64,000 nucleotides of DNA from contig CALWXF010000002.1 in the NCBI GenBank assembly GCA_944385445.1, forward strand, positions 62,001 through 126,000. Direction: 5' to 3'. Below, in pieces: positions 1-8,847 of this stretch. Under the pieces are notes generated by a model, which had not been told where the DNA came from, did no database searches, and worked only from the letters and a program-made list of their open reading frames with translations. The DNA is from an uncultured Oscillospiraceae bacterium. GTDB taxonomy: Bacteria > Bacillota > Clostridia > Oscillospirales > Oscillospiraceae. How positions within the stretch are numbered: the stretch's first letter is position 1; every line of letters starts with the position of its first letter. The position numbers and the translations under genes were made by a program.

Positions 1-1
1 G

Positions 2-661
2 ACCCAGCTGGACACCCAGGCCATTTTGCTCGCCGCCGCAGACCAGGAGGCCCTGTGCCAGACGGTGGAGGAGACCCAGAAGAAGATCCCCGTCATCTGT
101 TTTGAGTCGGGGACGGTGTGTCCGGAAGACGTGATGTGTGTTTCGGCGGACAACTACGCCATGGGCCAGGAGCTGGGCAAGCTGCTGCTGGCACAGGGCG
201 TGGAGCAGGGCCAGGTGCTGCTGGTGGGAGCGGACAGCCCCTGCCAGAGCATCCAGGACCGGAAGGCGGGGGTGCTGTCTGTGTTGGAGGACTACACCAT
301 CAGCACCACCGTGTGCAGTGAGCTGGGAGAGGAGTCGGAGCTGACGGAGTATGACGCCGTCTTGGCTCTGGACACCCAGCCCTTGGAGGATGCGGCACAG
401 AGCCTGGAGCACCGCCCACAGAAGGTGGTGCTGCTGGGCATCGGGGGGAACAACCGCATCGCCTACCACATGGAGCACAACGTTATCCAGGGAATCGTGG
501 CCCAGAACGAGGTGGGCATGGGATACCTGGCGGCCAAGCAGGCGGCGGAAGCGGTGCGCACCCGGGCCTCCCAGGAGGCGCCGGGCATTGAGTACCGGGT
601 CATCACCAAAGAGACCATGTACGAGCGGGAGAATGAGCAGTTGCTCTTCCCCTTTTGCTGA
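2..661 (+). CDS. Sugar-binding-type periplasmic protein, C-terminal part
   Basis: The frame is already open at base 2, so the true start lies upstream and only about 219 residues are visible. The protein reads as the C-terminal two thirds of a Peripla_BP_4/LacI-fold sugar-binding protein. Visible signs are an early segment ending DTQAILLAAAD, the inter-lobe strands VLLVGAD and KVVLLGIGG, and a hinge-like stretch with NVIQGIVAQNEVGMGYLAAK. It ends ITKETMYERENEQLLFPFC, which resembles the normal end of this family, so little if anything is lost at the 3' end. The last two codons and the stop (TGC TGA) overlap the start of a surface-protein fragment in another frame and probably come from a recombination event. 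Substrate is unknown; a transporter or sensor partner would lie upstream. Confidence 0.75.
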   Translation, partial: TQLDTQAILLAAADQEALCQTVEETQKKIPVICFESGTVCPEDVMCVSADNYAMGQELGKLLLAQGVEQGQVLLVGADSPCQSIQDRKAGVLSVLEDYTISTTVCSELGEESELTEYDAVLALDTQPLEDAAQSLEHRPQKVVLLGIGGNNRIAYHMEHNVIQGIVAQNEVGMGYLAAKQAAEAVRTRASQEAPGIEYRVITKETMYERENEQLLFPFC

Positions 662-1089
662 ATGCCATTCTGGCCCAGCGGTTTAAGGCAGACAAGGCTA
701 TCCTGGAAGACCTCATCGACAAAGCCGAAGGCATGGACCTTGCAGGCTATACCGCTGAGTGCGTAGCCACCTTCCGCACCGCTCTGGCCCAGGCTCAGGC
801 CGTGCTGGCCGATGAGACCCTCACTGAGGACGACCAGAAGACCGTGGACGCCGCTGTGGAACAGCTGACCCAGGCCATGAATGGCCTCACCGCTGAGGGG
901 ACCGATAAGCCCCAGACCACGGACAAGCCTGAGGCAACCGACAAACCTCAGGTAACCCAGAAGCCTGAGAACAACGTGCCCCAGACTGGGGACCACAGCC
1001 AGATGACCCTGTGGGTGTCTCTGATGGGCCTGTGTGCTGTCAGCACATTGACTCTTGTGGCTACCAAGGGCCGTCGTAAGGCAAAATAA
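655..1089 (+). pseudogene. 5'-truncated tail of an LPXTG-type surface protein (FIVAR repeat plus anchor)
   Basis: This frame encodes about 144 residues that match the C-terminal tails of the GH20 and GH97 proteins later in the window. It has a FIVAR-type helical repeat starting LNAILAQRFKADK, a Thr-Asp-Lys-Pro linker, the sorting motif NVPQTGD, a hydrophobic segment and a basic end (GRRKAK). It has no signal peptide or catalytic domain and no convincing ribosome binding site; the apparent TTG/ATG starts lie inside the end of the preceding sugar-binding gene. The simplest reading is a surface-protein gene whose 5' part was removed by deletion or recombination, joined out of frame to the upstream gene. 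An assembly chimera at this repeated sequence is the alternative. Confidence 0.8.
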
Positions 1090-1107
1090 CAACATCAATT
1101 CCTCCCT

Positions 1108-1151
1108 AGCTTATGGGCGGGTGTGGCATCAAGCCATACCCGCCCGTAGCT
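1108..1151 (+). terminator. Terminator-like hairpin after the surface-protein fragment
   Basis: A long stem pairs AGCTTATGGGCGGGTGTGGC with its near-complement across the loop ATCAA. It has few mismatches and is very GC-rich. No long T tract follows, so it is a likely but not textbook intrinsic terminator. Its survival fits a once complete surface-protein gene. Confidence 0.6.
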
Positions 1152-1255
1152 TTCACCCGACTTCAACTATAGGTTGAAAAAATAACACCAAAAGGGAGAT
1201 GGCCTTGGGAGGCGGGACATGCTAAGATGGAGTTGTTGAGAAAGGAGGGGCAGAT

Positions 1256-2038
1256 ATGCCTGTAAACTTGGGAGACAAGATTCGGCAGTTGCGCAAAGGA
1301 AAAGGAATTTCCCAAGAGGTGCTGGCCCAGTACCTGGGGGTGAGTTTCCAGGCGGTGAGCAAGTGGGAGACGGGGACGACGTTGCCGGATGTGACGCTCA
1401 TTCCTGCCATCGCCTCGTTTTTTGGAGTGTCCACCGATGAGCTGTTTGACTACAACCGGTTGGAGGCGGAGCGGCGAGTCCGGGAGATCTGCCAGCAGGC
1501 CTATGCCTGCCGTCAGAGTGACCCGGTGCAATCCGAGCAAATTCTCCGGGAGGGACTGAAAAAGTACCCGGGAAACGATGTGATTTTAAACAATCTCCTC
1601 TACACTATGGCAGCCCCAGAGCGGGGAGAGGAGATGGTCACCATCTGCAAAACCCTGATCGAGGGCACCCATGACGATGCGGTGAAGTATGATGCCCTGC
1701 GGATTCTGGCCCAGACCTACCACGATATGGGCCAGCAGGACCTAGTGGCCCCCACCTTGGAGCAGATTCCCGAGTTGTATTTCACCAAGCTGGAATGTAT
1801 GGCCCTCCTGTTGGAGGGAGAGGCGGCCTTCAAGGCGGCCAGACAGCACATGGGCCTGTGCCTGGAACAGCTGGTGGAGATGCTCCTGGTCATGGAGCGA
1901 CAGGGACAAGGAGAAGGGAAAGACCAATATCGGCGTTTGGCCCAGCAGGTGCTGGAGTTATTTGAGCGGGAACTGAGGCCAGGGGGTGAGTTGGTCCGGG
2001 AAATCCGGGAAGAGCTTCTAGGGGGAGCACAGGCATGA
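1256..2038 (+). CDS. XRE-family transcriptional regulator with C-terminal helical repeat region
   Basis: The N-terminal 65 residues are a clear Cro/CI-type helix-turn-helix (GISQEVLAQYLGVSFQAVSKWETG, shown here only in part as VSFQAVSKWE), followed by LPDVTLIPAIASFFGVSTDEL. The remaining roughly 190 residues are helical and TPR-like, as in many Clostridial XRE regulators that sense a ligand or peptide. The start is an ATG preceded by AAAGGAGGGGCAGAT. The gene overlaps the following ABC transporter by four bases (ATGA), so it probably controls that transporter pair. The ligand cannot be told from sequence. Confidence 0.85.
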   Translation: MPVNLGDKIRQLRKGKGISQEVLAQYLGVSFQAVSKWETGTTLPDVTLIPAIASFFGVSTDELFDYNRLEAERRVREICQQAYACRQSDPVQSEQILREGLKKYPGNDVILNNLLYTMAAPERGEEMVTICKTLIEGTHDDAVKYDALRILAQTYHDMGQQDLVAPTLEQIPELYFTKLECMALLLEGEAAFKAARQHMGLCLEQLVEMLLVMERQGQGEGKDQYRRLAQQVLELFERELRPGGELVREIREELLGGAQA

Positions 2039-3552
2039 GAAGGGGACCCTTTGGACCATCTGTGGGGCTGGGCATCTGCTGCCAGTTGGCGGAGTATGGC
2101 GTCAAGCTGCTGTGCAGCCTGCTGTTGGCCCAACTGCTGACCCAGGTGATGGACGGGACACTGAGCCCCATATACCCATGGGCGTTGGGCACCCTGCTGT
2201 TGCTGGTGGTTTCTGTGGGCCCCCTGTTTCTGCTCCGCCGGGCCTATGAGCGTGCGATGGGGCGAGATGGCCAGCGGTTCCGGGAGACGCTGTATGCTGG
2301 GATCTTGAGCCGGGAGTTGGAAGTGGCCAGCCGGGGCGAGCTGGAGGTGAAGCTGCGCCGAGACACCCAGGTGATTTTGAAGTTTGTTCAGCGGTCTTGC
2401 CCCCAGACCGTAGGGGGCACCGTGATTTGGATGGGCTCCGCTCTGTTGCTGTGCCACACCGACGGACGGGTGGGGCTGTTATTTTTTGCCCTGAATCTGG
2501 TGCAGCTGCTCCCCATTTTGGTTTACGAGACCTGGACCAAGCGCATCCACAACGAGACCTGTCAGGCGGAGGAGGCGGATTCGGCCTGGCTGCTGGAGGG
2601 GTACCACGGGGCCCACGTCCTGAAATCCTACGGGGCCCAGGGCTGGTATTTGGCCCGCTTCCGTCAACTGGAGCAGGCGGTGATGCGCTGGGGCTACCGG
2701 GCAGAGGGGGCGGTGACGGTGGAGGATGTGGTGTTTAAGGGGATTGACAGCCTGTTAAACTATGGAAGCTATGTGATCTTGGGCCTATTTGTCCTGTACG
2801 GCGGCTTGTCAGCGGCAAAGCTGCCCCTGCTGGTGCTGTTGGCGGGGACCCTGTTCTCCTCGGTGAATGCCGTATTTACCTGGTGGCTGGATCGGGCGGA
2901 ATACCAAGCGGCGTGCCAGAGACTGAACTGGATGCAACGAGAGGAGCAGGAAGAGCCCCCGGAGGAGCCCGTTTTACTGTCCTGTACAGGGGTGGAGAAG
3001 TCTTTTGGAGACAAGAAAATTCTGTCCGGGATTTCTCTGGACATTTCACGGGGAGAACACGTTTTGCTCCAAGGGAAAAACGGGTCTGGAAAGTCTACCT
3101 TGCTGCGTATCCTGCTGGGGCTGGAGCGGGCAGATGCAGGTATCGTTCTGCGGTGTTCCGACCTTGCCTATGCCCTCCAGGAGGAGGCACAGACCACCCT
3201 GACAGTGGGAGAACTGACGGAGCAGCTGGAGAAAACGCTGGGGATGGATTCGAATGCCCTCCACCGTCATCTGGTGGTCTTTCAATTGACGGAATGTATG
3301 GACCAGCCGCTTGCCCAGCTGTCTGGGGGACAACAAAAGCGATTCTTTCTGGCGGCAGCTCTAGCCAGGGACAGCCAGCTGTTGGTGCTGGATGAGCCCA
3401 CCAATCACCTGGACCGAGAGAGCGTAGCATACCTCACCCAGGCGCTGCAAGATTACCCCGGAGCAATGCTGGTTTGCACTCACACGGCGTGGACAGCGCT
3501 GCGGTGGGACAAAATTCTCCACATGCGGGGAGGTGTGATCGGTGAAGGGTGA
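2035..3552 (+). CDS. ABC transporter half-molecule (membrane domain fused to ATPase)
   Basis: This 505-residue protein has a hydrophobic membrane domain over about residues 10-300 and an ATPase domain from about 310. The Walker A is GKNGSGKST near residue 347, the signature is LSGGQQKR near 428 and the Walker B is LLVLDEPTNHLD near 450. The fused layout and the adjacent similar gene point to a heterodimeric exporter of the MdlAB/LmrCD kind. It overlaps the upstream regulator by four bases and the downstream half-transporter by eleven, so all three are translationally coupled. Substrate is unknown. The partner contains an internal stop, so the pair may be inactive. Confidence 0.85.
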   Translation: MRRGPFGPSVGLGICCQLAEYGVKLLCSLLLAQLLTQVMDGTLSPIYPWALGTLLLLVVSVGPLFLLRRAYERAMGRDGQRFRETLYAGILSRELEVASRGELEVKLRRDTQVILKFVQRSCPQTVGGTVIWMGSALLLCHTDGRVGLLFFALNLVQLLPILVYETWTKRIHNETCQAEEADSAWLLEGYHGAHVLKSYGAQGWYLARFRQLEQAVMRWGYRAEGAVTVEDVVFKGIDSLLNYGSYVILGLFVLYGGLSAAKLPLLVLLAGTLFSSVNAVFTWWLDRAEYQAACQRLNWMQREEQEEPPEEPVLLSCTGVEKSFGDKKILSGISLDISRGEHVLLQGKNGSGKSTLLRILLGLERADAGIVLRCSDLAYALQEEAQTTLTVGELTEQLEKTLGMDSNALHRHLVVFQLTECMDQPLAQLSGGQQKRFFLAAALARDSQLLVLDEPTNHLDRESVAYLTQALQDYPGAMLVCTHTAWTALRWDKILHMRGGVIGEG

Positions 3553-5158
3553 GAAAAGGGGGAACATGCGCCGAGACTGTGCCCGTCTCATGGCCGGGGC
3601 TATCGTGGCTACCTGCCTGGAGTGCCTGCTGGGCATGGCCGCCCCCACGGTGGTCTCGCTTCTGTTGGGAGATATGGCCGACGCTCTGCTGGCCTTGGAC
3701 GTCGTTGCCATTGGGGCCCGGTTTCCAGCGTTCTTGGGCGGTATCTTGGTGACGGTGCTGGTGGCGCCGGGGATGACCCTGGTAAAAAATTTGCTGCTCA
3801 CCCGCCAAGGCACCGCCTATGATATGTTTTTGATGGAGAGCACTTTGGGCTTGCCCCACAAGAGCCTGCATCAGGTGGACGCTGGGGACTACCTCCATCG
3901 GTTTGAGGTGGACCGGACCCTGTACTACTGCTGTGTGGTCCGCCTGCTGGGCTCTCCCCCGGCCATGGTGGCCTATGGGGTGTTGTTTGCCTGGATGGTG
4001 CGAGGACAGGGCTACCCCTGGGGATACTGCCTGTGGGTGTTGGTGCTGTCCGGGGCCTCGGTGGCCTATGACGCTGCATGGGCCAGACGAAAGGCGGAGT
4101 GGAACAAGGAGACGGCGGACTATGAGGGGCAGCGGACCCAGCTGGAATTGGAATTGCTGGCGCTGCGGGATGTTAGCCACGGCTTTGGGCTGCACCCGTT
4201 TCTGCTGGACCGCATGAGACGCTGGTTTGACCGCTAATGGAAGCATACAGGGCGGCGGCAGTGCGCCCAGACCGCCATGAGCCAGACGCTGCAAGGTTTC
4301 TGGGACTATGGCATCCAAGTGGGGTGCATTCTGATGGGGGCCGTGCTGGCGGCCCAGGGCCAGCTGACCATAGGAGGGCTGTTGGGAGGTTATCTGTTGA
4401 TTCCCACCGTCAAACAGTTCTGGGCCTCTGTGAGACAGCTGGTGGAGGATGTCCAGAGCGAAAGAAAATATGGCGCTCGGATGGAATACTTCTATCAGGG
4501 CCGGGAGGAGGAGCCGGACGAAGGGACAATACAGCCCCCGGATACGTTGGCGCTGCACAATGTGAGCTTCTCCTATGCAGGAGAAGACATGCCTGTTCTG
4601 TCCCAGGTGAATTGGACTCTATCCATCGGGGACAGGGTGCAGCTGATGGGGGAAAACGGGTGCGGAAAATCCACCCTGGTGTCCCTTTTGAGCGGCATCT
4701 ATGCGCCAGATCAGGGAGAAATTCTGGACGAGAGGGGTGTAGTGGTATCGCTCCAGCGGCTGCGCCGCAGTGTGGCCCTGCAAGAACAGGACAGTGTGAT
4801 GTTCACAGGGACTGTGTGGGACAATCTATTTTTGCCGGAGGAAAAGCGGGGAGAGGCGGCCCGGCTCTTGGCAGACCTGGCCTTTGCCAAGCCCTTGGAA
4901 TATGCCATTGTGGGAGATGGAAAGAATCTGTCCCCCGGAGAGCGGAAGAAGGTTTTGCTCACCCGGGCTCTGCTGAAAGAGGCCCCCTTTCTCCTCCTGG
5001 ACGAGCCTCTGAACCACCTGGACCCAGTGGCCCGGGAGGCGCTGGCGGTCAGGCTGGAGAAACGGCGGGGAGGCCTCTTACTTATTTCTCATGACCCGTG
5101 GTTGCCAGAGCGTCTGGGGCTGGAAAAACGCTGGATTTCTGCGAAATCATCTTGCTGA
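3542..5158 (+). pseudogene. Second ABC half-transporter interrupted by an in-frame TAA
   Basis: Read through as one frame, this gene gives 538 residues, the normal size of an ABC half-transporter. A GTG start at 3542 is preceded by GGGGAGG. The membrane domain is split by a TAA at 4235-4237, after MRRWFDR; the same frame continues WKHTGRRQCAQTAMSQTLQGF into the rest of the membrane domain and the ATPase. The ATPase has Walker A GENGCGKST, a degenerate signature LSPGE and Walker B LLLDEPLNHLD. A tyrosine codon (TAC or TAT) changed to TAA would explain this. The downstream piece could restart at ATG 4277, but no good ribosome binding site is present there. Either the exporter is a recent pseudogene, or the stop is a sequencing error or is read through. 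Confidence 0.8.
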
Positions 5159-5237
5159 ACCCACGCCACTCTGATACACTGAACTTGAGCCCATAAGGTC
5201 CCGGATGGGAAGAGAATACAGGAATGGAGATGGTAGT

Positions 5238-6125
5238 ATGAAGGTCACTCTCCGCAAGCTTGTTGCCCTATGCCCGCTGCTTCTCTTACCCTTACTTACC
5301 CCCAGGGCCTATGCCAATATGGCTGCGCCTGCCAATCCGGATGTGGGGACTGCCATCACCTTTGAGAAAAATCAAGAGCTTGCAGTGACCTCGGAGGTGC
5401 TGGATATCACCGTGAAGGGAGCCAAGGCGGAGATCGTGGCCACCTATACCATGGAGAACACCACGGACCAGCAGGTTGTCACCTCCTCCATGTTCCTCTC
5501 GCCCAACGTGGAGGCGGGGAATGTCACCGTCCTGGTGGATGGGCAGGAGGTACCGGTTGTGGTGGAGAGCTATACCCTGGGGGATGTCACCCAGATCGAC
5601 ACCCAGGACTGGCAGTATGTAGTACTGGACGGGAAAGCCGCCGATGTGGGCGAGGAACAGACCGTGGACACCATTCTTTTTGCCTTGGAGTTTGAACCTC
5701 ACCAGGAGTATGACGTTGTGGTCTCCTACACCTACCGGCTGGGGGGATATCCGGACTATGACTACAATGTCAAGCGGGGCACCTTGGAGTATTACCTGCG
5801 GCCTGCGGCCCTGTGGAAGGACTTTTCCAACCTGACCATCAACCTCCACCTGGACGAGGACATGCCAGTGCTTCAGGACAGTAACCTGGAGTTTGAAAAG
5901 GTGGCGCCCCGTACCTATCAGTACGTCTCGGACACTTTGCCAGAGGAAAATCTGCGCATTGAGGTGGACCAGTCCTGGTGGCAGGAACTGGTGGGCTTCT
6001 TCCAAAACCCCTATCTGGCCGTGTATGCCATGTATTTTGTCCCGGTGATTGTGGTCATCGTGGCCTGCGTGGGGGGCGTGATTTGGATGGTGCGGTGGAC
6101 GGCACGCCGCAACAAGCGACTCTAA
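5238..6125 (+). CDS. Secreted, C-terminally membrane-anchored protein of unknown function
   Basis: I do not recognise a specific family. An N-terminal signal peptide (MKVTLRKLVALCPLLLLPLL, cleavage probably after AYA) is followed by about 230 residues of beta-rich extracytoplasmic sequence. Near residue 265 there is a single hydrophobic helix (YFVPVIVVIVACVGGVIWMV) and a basic stop-transfer end, ARRNKRL. The ATG at 5238 is chosen because it directly precedes the signal peptide and has GGAG a few bases upstream; an ATG at 5205 is possible. The body contains repeated 'vulnerable to folding' beta segments such as ATYTMENTTDQQVVTSSMFL, which suggest an Ig-like or transglutaminase-accessory fold, but this is only an impression. 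Confidence 0.6.
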   Translation: MKVTLRKLVALCPLLLLPLLTPRAYANMAAPANPDVGTAITFEKNQELAVTSEVLDITVKGAKAEIVATYTMENTTDQQVVTSSMFLSPNVEAGNVTVLVDGQEVPVVVESYTLGDVTQIDTQDWQYVVLDGKAADVGEEQTVDTILFALEFEPHQEYDVVVSYTYRLGGYPDYDYNVKRGTLEYYLRPAALWKDFSNLTINLHLDEDMPVLQDSNLEFEKVAPRTYQYVSDTLPEENLRIEVDQSWWQELVGFFQNPYLAVYAMYFVPVIVVIVACVGGVIWMVRWTARRNKRL

Positions 6126-6131
6126 AAGCGG

Positions 6132-6160
6132 TTGTGTGGGGGTAAATCCTGTGGTAGGAT
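6132..6160 (+). promoter_or_regulatory. Probable sigma-A promoter for bcp-yaaA
   Basis: TTGTGT and TAGGAT are separated by 17 bases, and the -10 lies about 40 bases before the bcp start codon. It matches the consensus in four and five of six positions. No Fur/PerR box could be assigned with confidence. Confidence 0.5.
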
Positions 6161-6199
6161 GAAGGTCAGAAATCACCTCATGCAAAGGAGAGAATCGTC

Positions 6200-6664
6200 A
6201 TGTTAGAAGTGGGAACCAAAGCCCCGGACTTTACCTTGAAAAATCAGGAGGGCCAAGAGGTCAGCCTGTCCCAGTTTGCAGGCAAGCGGGTGGTGCTGTA
6301 TTTCTACCCCAGAGACAACACCCCAGGCTGCACCCGGCAGGCCTGCGGGTTTGCCCAGAACTATGCGGGCTTTACCCAGCGGGACGTGGTGGTCATCGGT
6401 GTCAGCAAGGACTCCGTGGCCTCTCATCTGAAATTTGCCCAGAAGTATGAGCTGCCCTTTGTGCTCCTCTCCGACCCCGACTTGCAGGCCATCCAGGCCT
6501 ATGGGGTGTGGCAGGAGAAGAAGCTCTACGGGAAGGTGAGCATGGGAGTGGTGCGCACCACCTATGTCATCGATCTCCAGGGAGTCATTGAGAAGGTGAT
6601 GCCCAAGGTGAAGCCGGACACCAATGCCGCCGAGATCTTGGCCTACCTGGACGGAGAGGCATAA
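6200..6664 (+). CDS. bcp: Thiol peroxidase, bacterioferritin comigratory protein type (Prx/PrxQ)
   Basis: This is a 154-residue AhpC/TSA-family peroxiredoxin that reduces hydrogen peroxide and organic peroxides using thioredoxin. The N-terminus (VGTKAPDFTL) and the active site YPRDNTPGCTRQAC are diagnostic. Cys44 is the peroxidatic residue and Cys49 the resolving one, the spacing of the BCP/PrxQ class. The start has AAAGGAGAG upstream. The stop codon is immediately followed by the yaaA start, so the two form a peroxide-stress operon. The protein is cytoplasmic and full length. Confidence 0.93.
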   Translation: MLEVGTKAPDFTLKNQEGQEVSLSQFAGKRVVLYFYPRDNTPGCTRQACGFAQNYAGFTQRDVVVIGVSKDSVASHLKFAQKYELPFVLLSDPDLQAIQAYGVWQEKKLYGKVSMGVVRTTYVIDLQGVIEKVMPKVKPDTNAAEILAYLDGEA

Positions 6665-7417
6665 ATGGCCGTGCGGATCATCATTTCCCCCGCCAAGAAG
6701 ATGCGGGAGGACTCGGACAGCCTGGCTTGGCGCAATTTGCCCGCCCACCTGGAGCAGACCCAGCAGCTGTGCCAGGTGCTCCAGGGCATGTCCTATGACC
6801 AGCTGAAAAAGCTGTGGAAGTGCAATGACCAGATTGCCCAGCTGAATGTGGAACGGCTCCAAACCATGGACTTGCACCGCAACCTCACCCCAGCCATTCT
6901 CAGCTATGAGGGAATCCAGTATCGGTATATGGCCCCCGGCGTGTTCACCCAGGAGGAGCTGGAGTACGTGGAAGAGCATTTGCGCATCCTCTCCGGGTTT
7001 TACGGCCTGGTGCGCCCCTTTGACGGTGTGACGCCCTACCGCCTGGAGATGCAGGCCAAGCTCCCAGTGGGCCAGGCCAAGGACCTGTACGCCTTCTGGG
7101 GTGACCATCTGGCCCGGGACCTGTGGGGGGAGACGGACTGCGTCATCAATCTGGCCTCTAAGGAGTACAGTGTGTGTATTTCCCGCTATGTGCCCCCCAA
7201 TGCCCGATTGATCACCTGCGTCTTCGGAGAAGAGCAGGGGGGCAAAGTGGTGGAAAAGGGCACCATGTGCAAGATGGCCCGGGGAGAGATGGTGCGGTAT
7301 ATGGCCCAGCACCGGGTGGAGCGCCCGGAGGACCTCTGCGCCTTTGACCACTTGGACTACCACTTTTCGCCCCAGCACTCCGAAGAGAACCAATACGTCT
7401 TTTTGAGAAACCAATAA
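6665..7417 (+). CDS. yaaA: Peroxide stress protein YaaA (UPF0246)
   Basis: The 250-residue protein begins MAVRIIISPAKKM, the hallmark of the YaaA/DUF328 family, and keeps internal blocks such as LSGFYGLVRPFDGVTPYRLEM and VINLASKEYS. In E. coli YaaA lowers free intracellular iron and so limits Fenton damage during peroxide stress; it also binds DNA. It starts directly after the bcp stop codon, which fits joint control in oxidative stress. It is full length and cytoplasmic, followed by a strong terminator. Confidence 0.92.
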   Translation: MAVRIIISPAKKMREDSDSLAWRNLPAHLEQTQQLCQVLQGMSYDQLKKLWKCNDQIAQLNVERLQTMDLHRNLTPAILSYEGIQYRYMAPGVFTQEELEYVEEHLRILSGFYGLVRPFDGVTPYRLEMQAKLPVGQAKDLYAFWGDHLARDLWGETDCVINLASKEYSVCISRYVPPNARLITCVFGEEQGGKVVEKGTMCKMARGEMVRYMAQHRVERPEDLCAFDHLDYHFSPQHSEENQYVFLRNQ

Positions 7418-7420
7418 TAG

Positions 7421-7447
7421 AAGGGCCTCCCGTGGTGGGAGGCCCTT
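7421..7447. terminator. Intrinsic terminator between yaaA and the HipA-like gene
   Basis: A perfect 11-bp stem (AAGGGCCTCCC with its complement, loop GTGGT) is followed by GTTTGTTG. It lies between the convergent yaaA and the HipA-like kinase gene and can serve both. Confidence 0.85.
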
Positions 7448-7456
7448 GTTTGTTGA

Positions 7457-8680
7457 TTATTGGTAGCTCTGTGCCATATTTTGCGCCACATCATCGGCGG
7501 TGGAGGAGAGATCGGGGCTCTGTTGGGACTGTGCAGCCTTTTGAAGCCGCTGGACCCGATGCTGGACCGCCTTTGCGATGGCCTCGATGCGGTCAGCACC
7601 CACGCAGCCTTGTGCCAGGGAGCCGGACATGGTGTCCCGAACCAACTCGTCCAGGTCGGACAGCACCTCAAAGTCCACCCAGTCCAGGGAGGACACCAGC
7701 CCCAGCTGTTGGTCGTGGTGATTTTTGAAGGGCTTGCACACCACATCGTGGTCCATGGGAATCCGCTCTGCGGTCCGGTCGTAGCCCAGGGAGGTGCCGC
7801 TGTCAAAGATGGGGGCCATGCCCAGCCATTCCAGCGTCTCCGGGTCACGCAGTAGGCCGAAGTTGTTCAGATGGCGGTCCTCATTGGCCAGAAGGTAGTC
7901 CACCACCAGCATCTGGTCCAGGGCGGGCACGATGTTGTCTACCCCCAGAGCCTGACAGCAGGAGAGAAAATGCTGATACACAGACTGATGATTGCTCTTT
8001 TTCTGAATCTGCATCACCTGCCAGGCGGTGACCAGCTCGGTGTCCGGGGTGACAAAGTCCGTACACACCGAGTAGGGCTGGCCGTTGCTCCAGAGCAGAC
8101 GGTATGGAACGTGGGGGATGTTCAGACGCTCTAGGATGCCCGTGGCGATGACCTCGTTGAAGGGCTGCTGCTGGAAGGGGGCGCTGCCACCCTTGATGAG
8201 ACAGCGGGCTCCGTCCACGATCTTCCAGCACTTTCTCAGATACCCGTCGGTGGTATTGTCCGGGGAGCAGAAGTCAACCCCGGCGCTGGGTTTGGGCTGG
8301 CCGAAGAGTACGCTGCCCACGTCGTCGGAGAAGGGATTGTCATAGAAGTTGATGGTGTCCCAGGTGACTCCGGCATCCTTGGGAGAAATCCAGTAGTGGT
8401 CAGAGAGGCTGAGCCCATAGCTGCGCAGGGGCAGAAGCTGCGGGCTGGGCAGTCCCAGGGTCTCCAGGGCCTCCCGTATTCCAAGGCGGGTGGTGGGGAT
8501 GCAGCGGCCTGTCCACCACTGGTTCAGGGCGGCCCGGTCTACCGCTCCGCTGAGGGCACAGGTGCCCACCGGGAGGTGTTCCGGTGTGTAGACAGTGTTG
8601 ATATGTATGATCGACCCGGTGGCCTCGTCCAGTTCCAACTCTGCCACTGCCAGCCGTTTGTGCATCAGGGTGCAAATCAT
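7457..8680 (-). CDS. HipA-like serine/threonine kinase
   Basis: This 407-residue protein has the kinase core of the HipA/PI3K-like fold. The catalytic loop ANEDRHLNNFG sits near residues 266-276 and the metal-binding FDSG near 290; a segment around ARCLIKGGS could be the phosphate-binding region. The start ATG is preceded by AGGGAGGA. HipA kinases phosphorylate a translation factor or tRNA synthetase and usually pair with the HTH antitoxin HipB, but no hipB-like gene is next to it. Stand-alone HipA-like kinases of this length are common in Clostridia and not all are toxins. Its targets are unknown. It has its own promoter and converges on yaaA. Confidence 0.8.
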   Translation of the reverse strand: MICTLMHKRLAVAELELDEATGSIIHINTVYTPEHLPVGTCALSGAVDRAALNQWWTGRCIPTTRLGIREALETLGLPSPQLLPLRSYGLSLSDHYWISPKDAGVTWDTINFYDNPFSDDVGSVLFGQPKPSAGVDFCSPDNTTDGYLRKCWKIVDGARCLIKGGSAPFQQQPFNEVIATGILERLNIPHVPYRLLWSNGQPYSVCTDFVTPDTELVTAWQVMQIQKKSNHQSVYQHFLSCCQALGVDNIVPALDQMLVVDYLLANEDRHLNNFGLLRDPETLEWLGMAPIFDSGTSLGYDRTAERIPMDHDVVCKPFKNHHDQQLGLVSSLDWVDFEVLSDLDELVRDTMSGSLAQGCVGADRIEAIAKAVQHRVQRLQKAAQSQQSPDLSSTADDVAQNMAQSYQ

Positions 8681-8707
8681 GGGTAGTCCTCCCTTCGTAT
8701 TGAGTAT

Positions 8708-8736
8708 ATTGTAACATATTCATAAAAATTTCGCAA
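8708..8736 (-). promoter_or_regulatory. Promoter of the HipA-like kinase gene
   Basis: On the minus strand TTGCGA and TACAAT are separated by 17 bases, about 27 bases before the start codon. The intervening DNA is AT-rich. Confidence 0.55.
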
Positions 8737-8785
8737 TAAAAAATGTATTTCCGGTCAAAGTGGACAGACCGGCCTAGGGAGTCCC

Positions 8786-8814
8786 TTGATTTCTGTGTCG
8801 GGATTGAGTAGAAT
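8786..8814 (+). promoter_or_regulatory. Promoter of the zinc alcohol dehydrogenase gene
   Basis: TTGATT and TAGAAT are 17 bases apart. The -10 ends directly before an in-frame ATG at 8815, which argues that translation starts at the later ATG at 8848. Confidence 0.55.
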
Positions 8815-8847
8815 ATGAAAATAATACCGAAGAAAAGAGGGAGTGCT

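Noticed and set aside
4237..5094. An alternative +1 frame across the second half of the ABC pseudogene
   Set aside because: The translation has no Walker or membrane features, while the frame continuing from 3542 has all of them, so no frameshift is needed.
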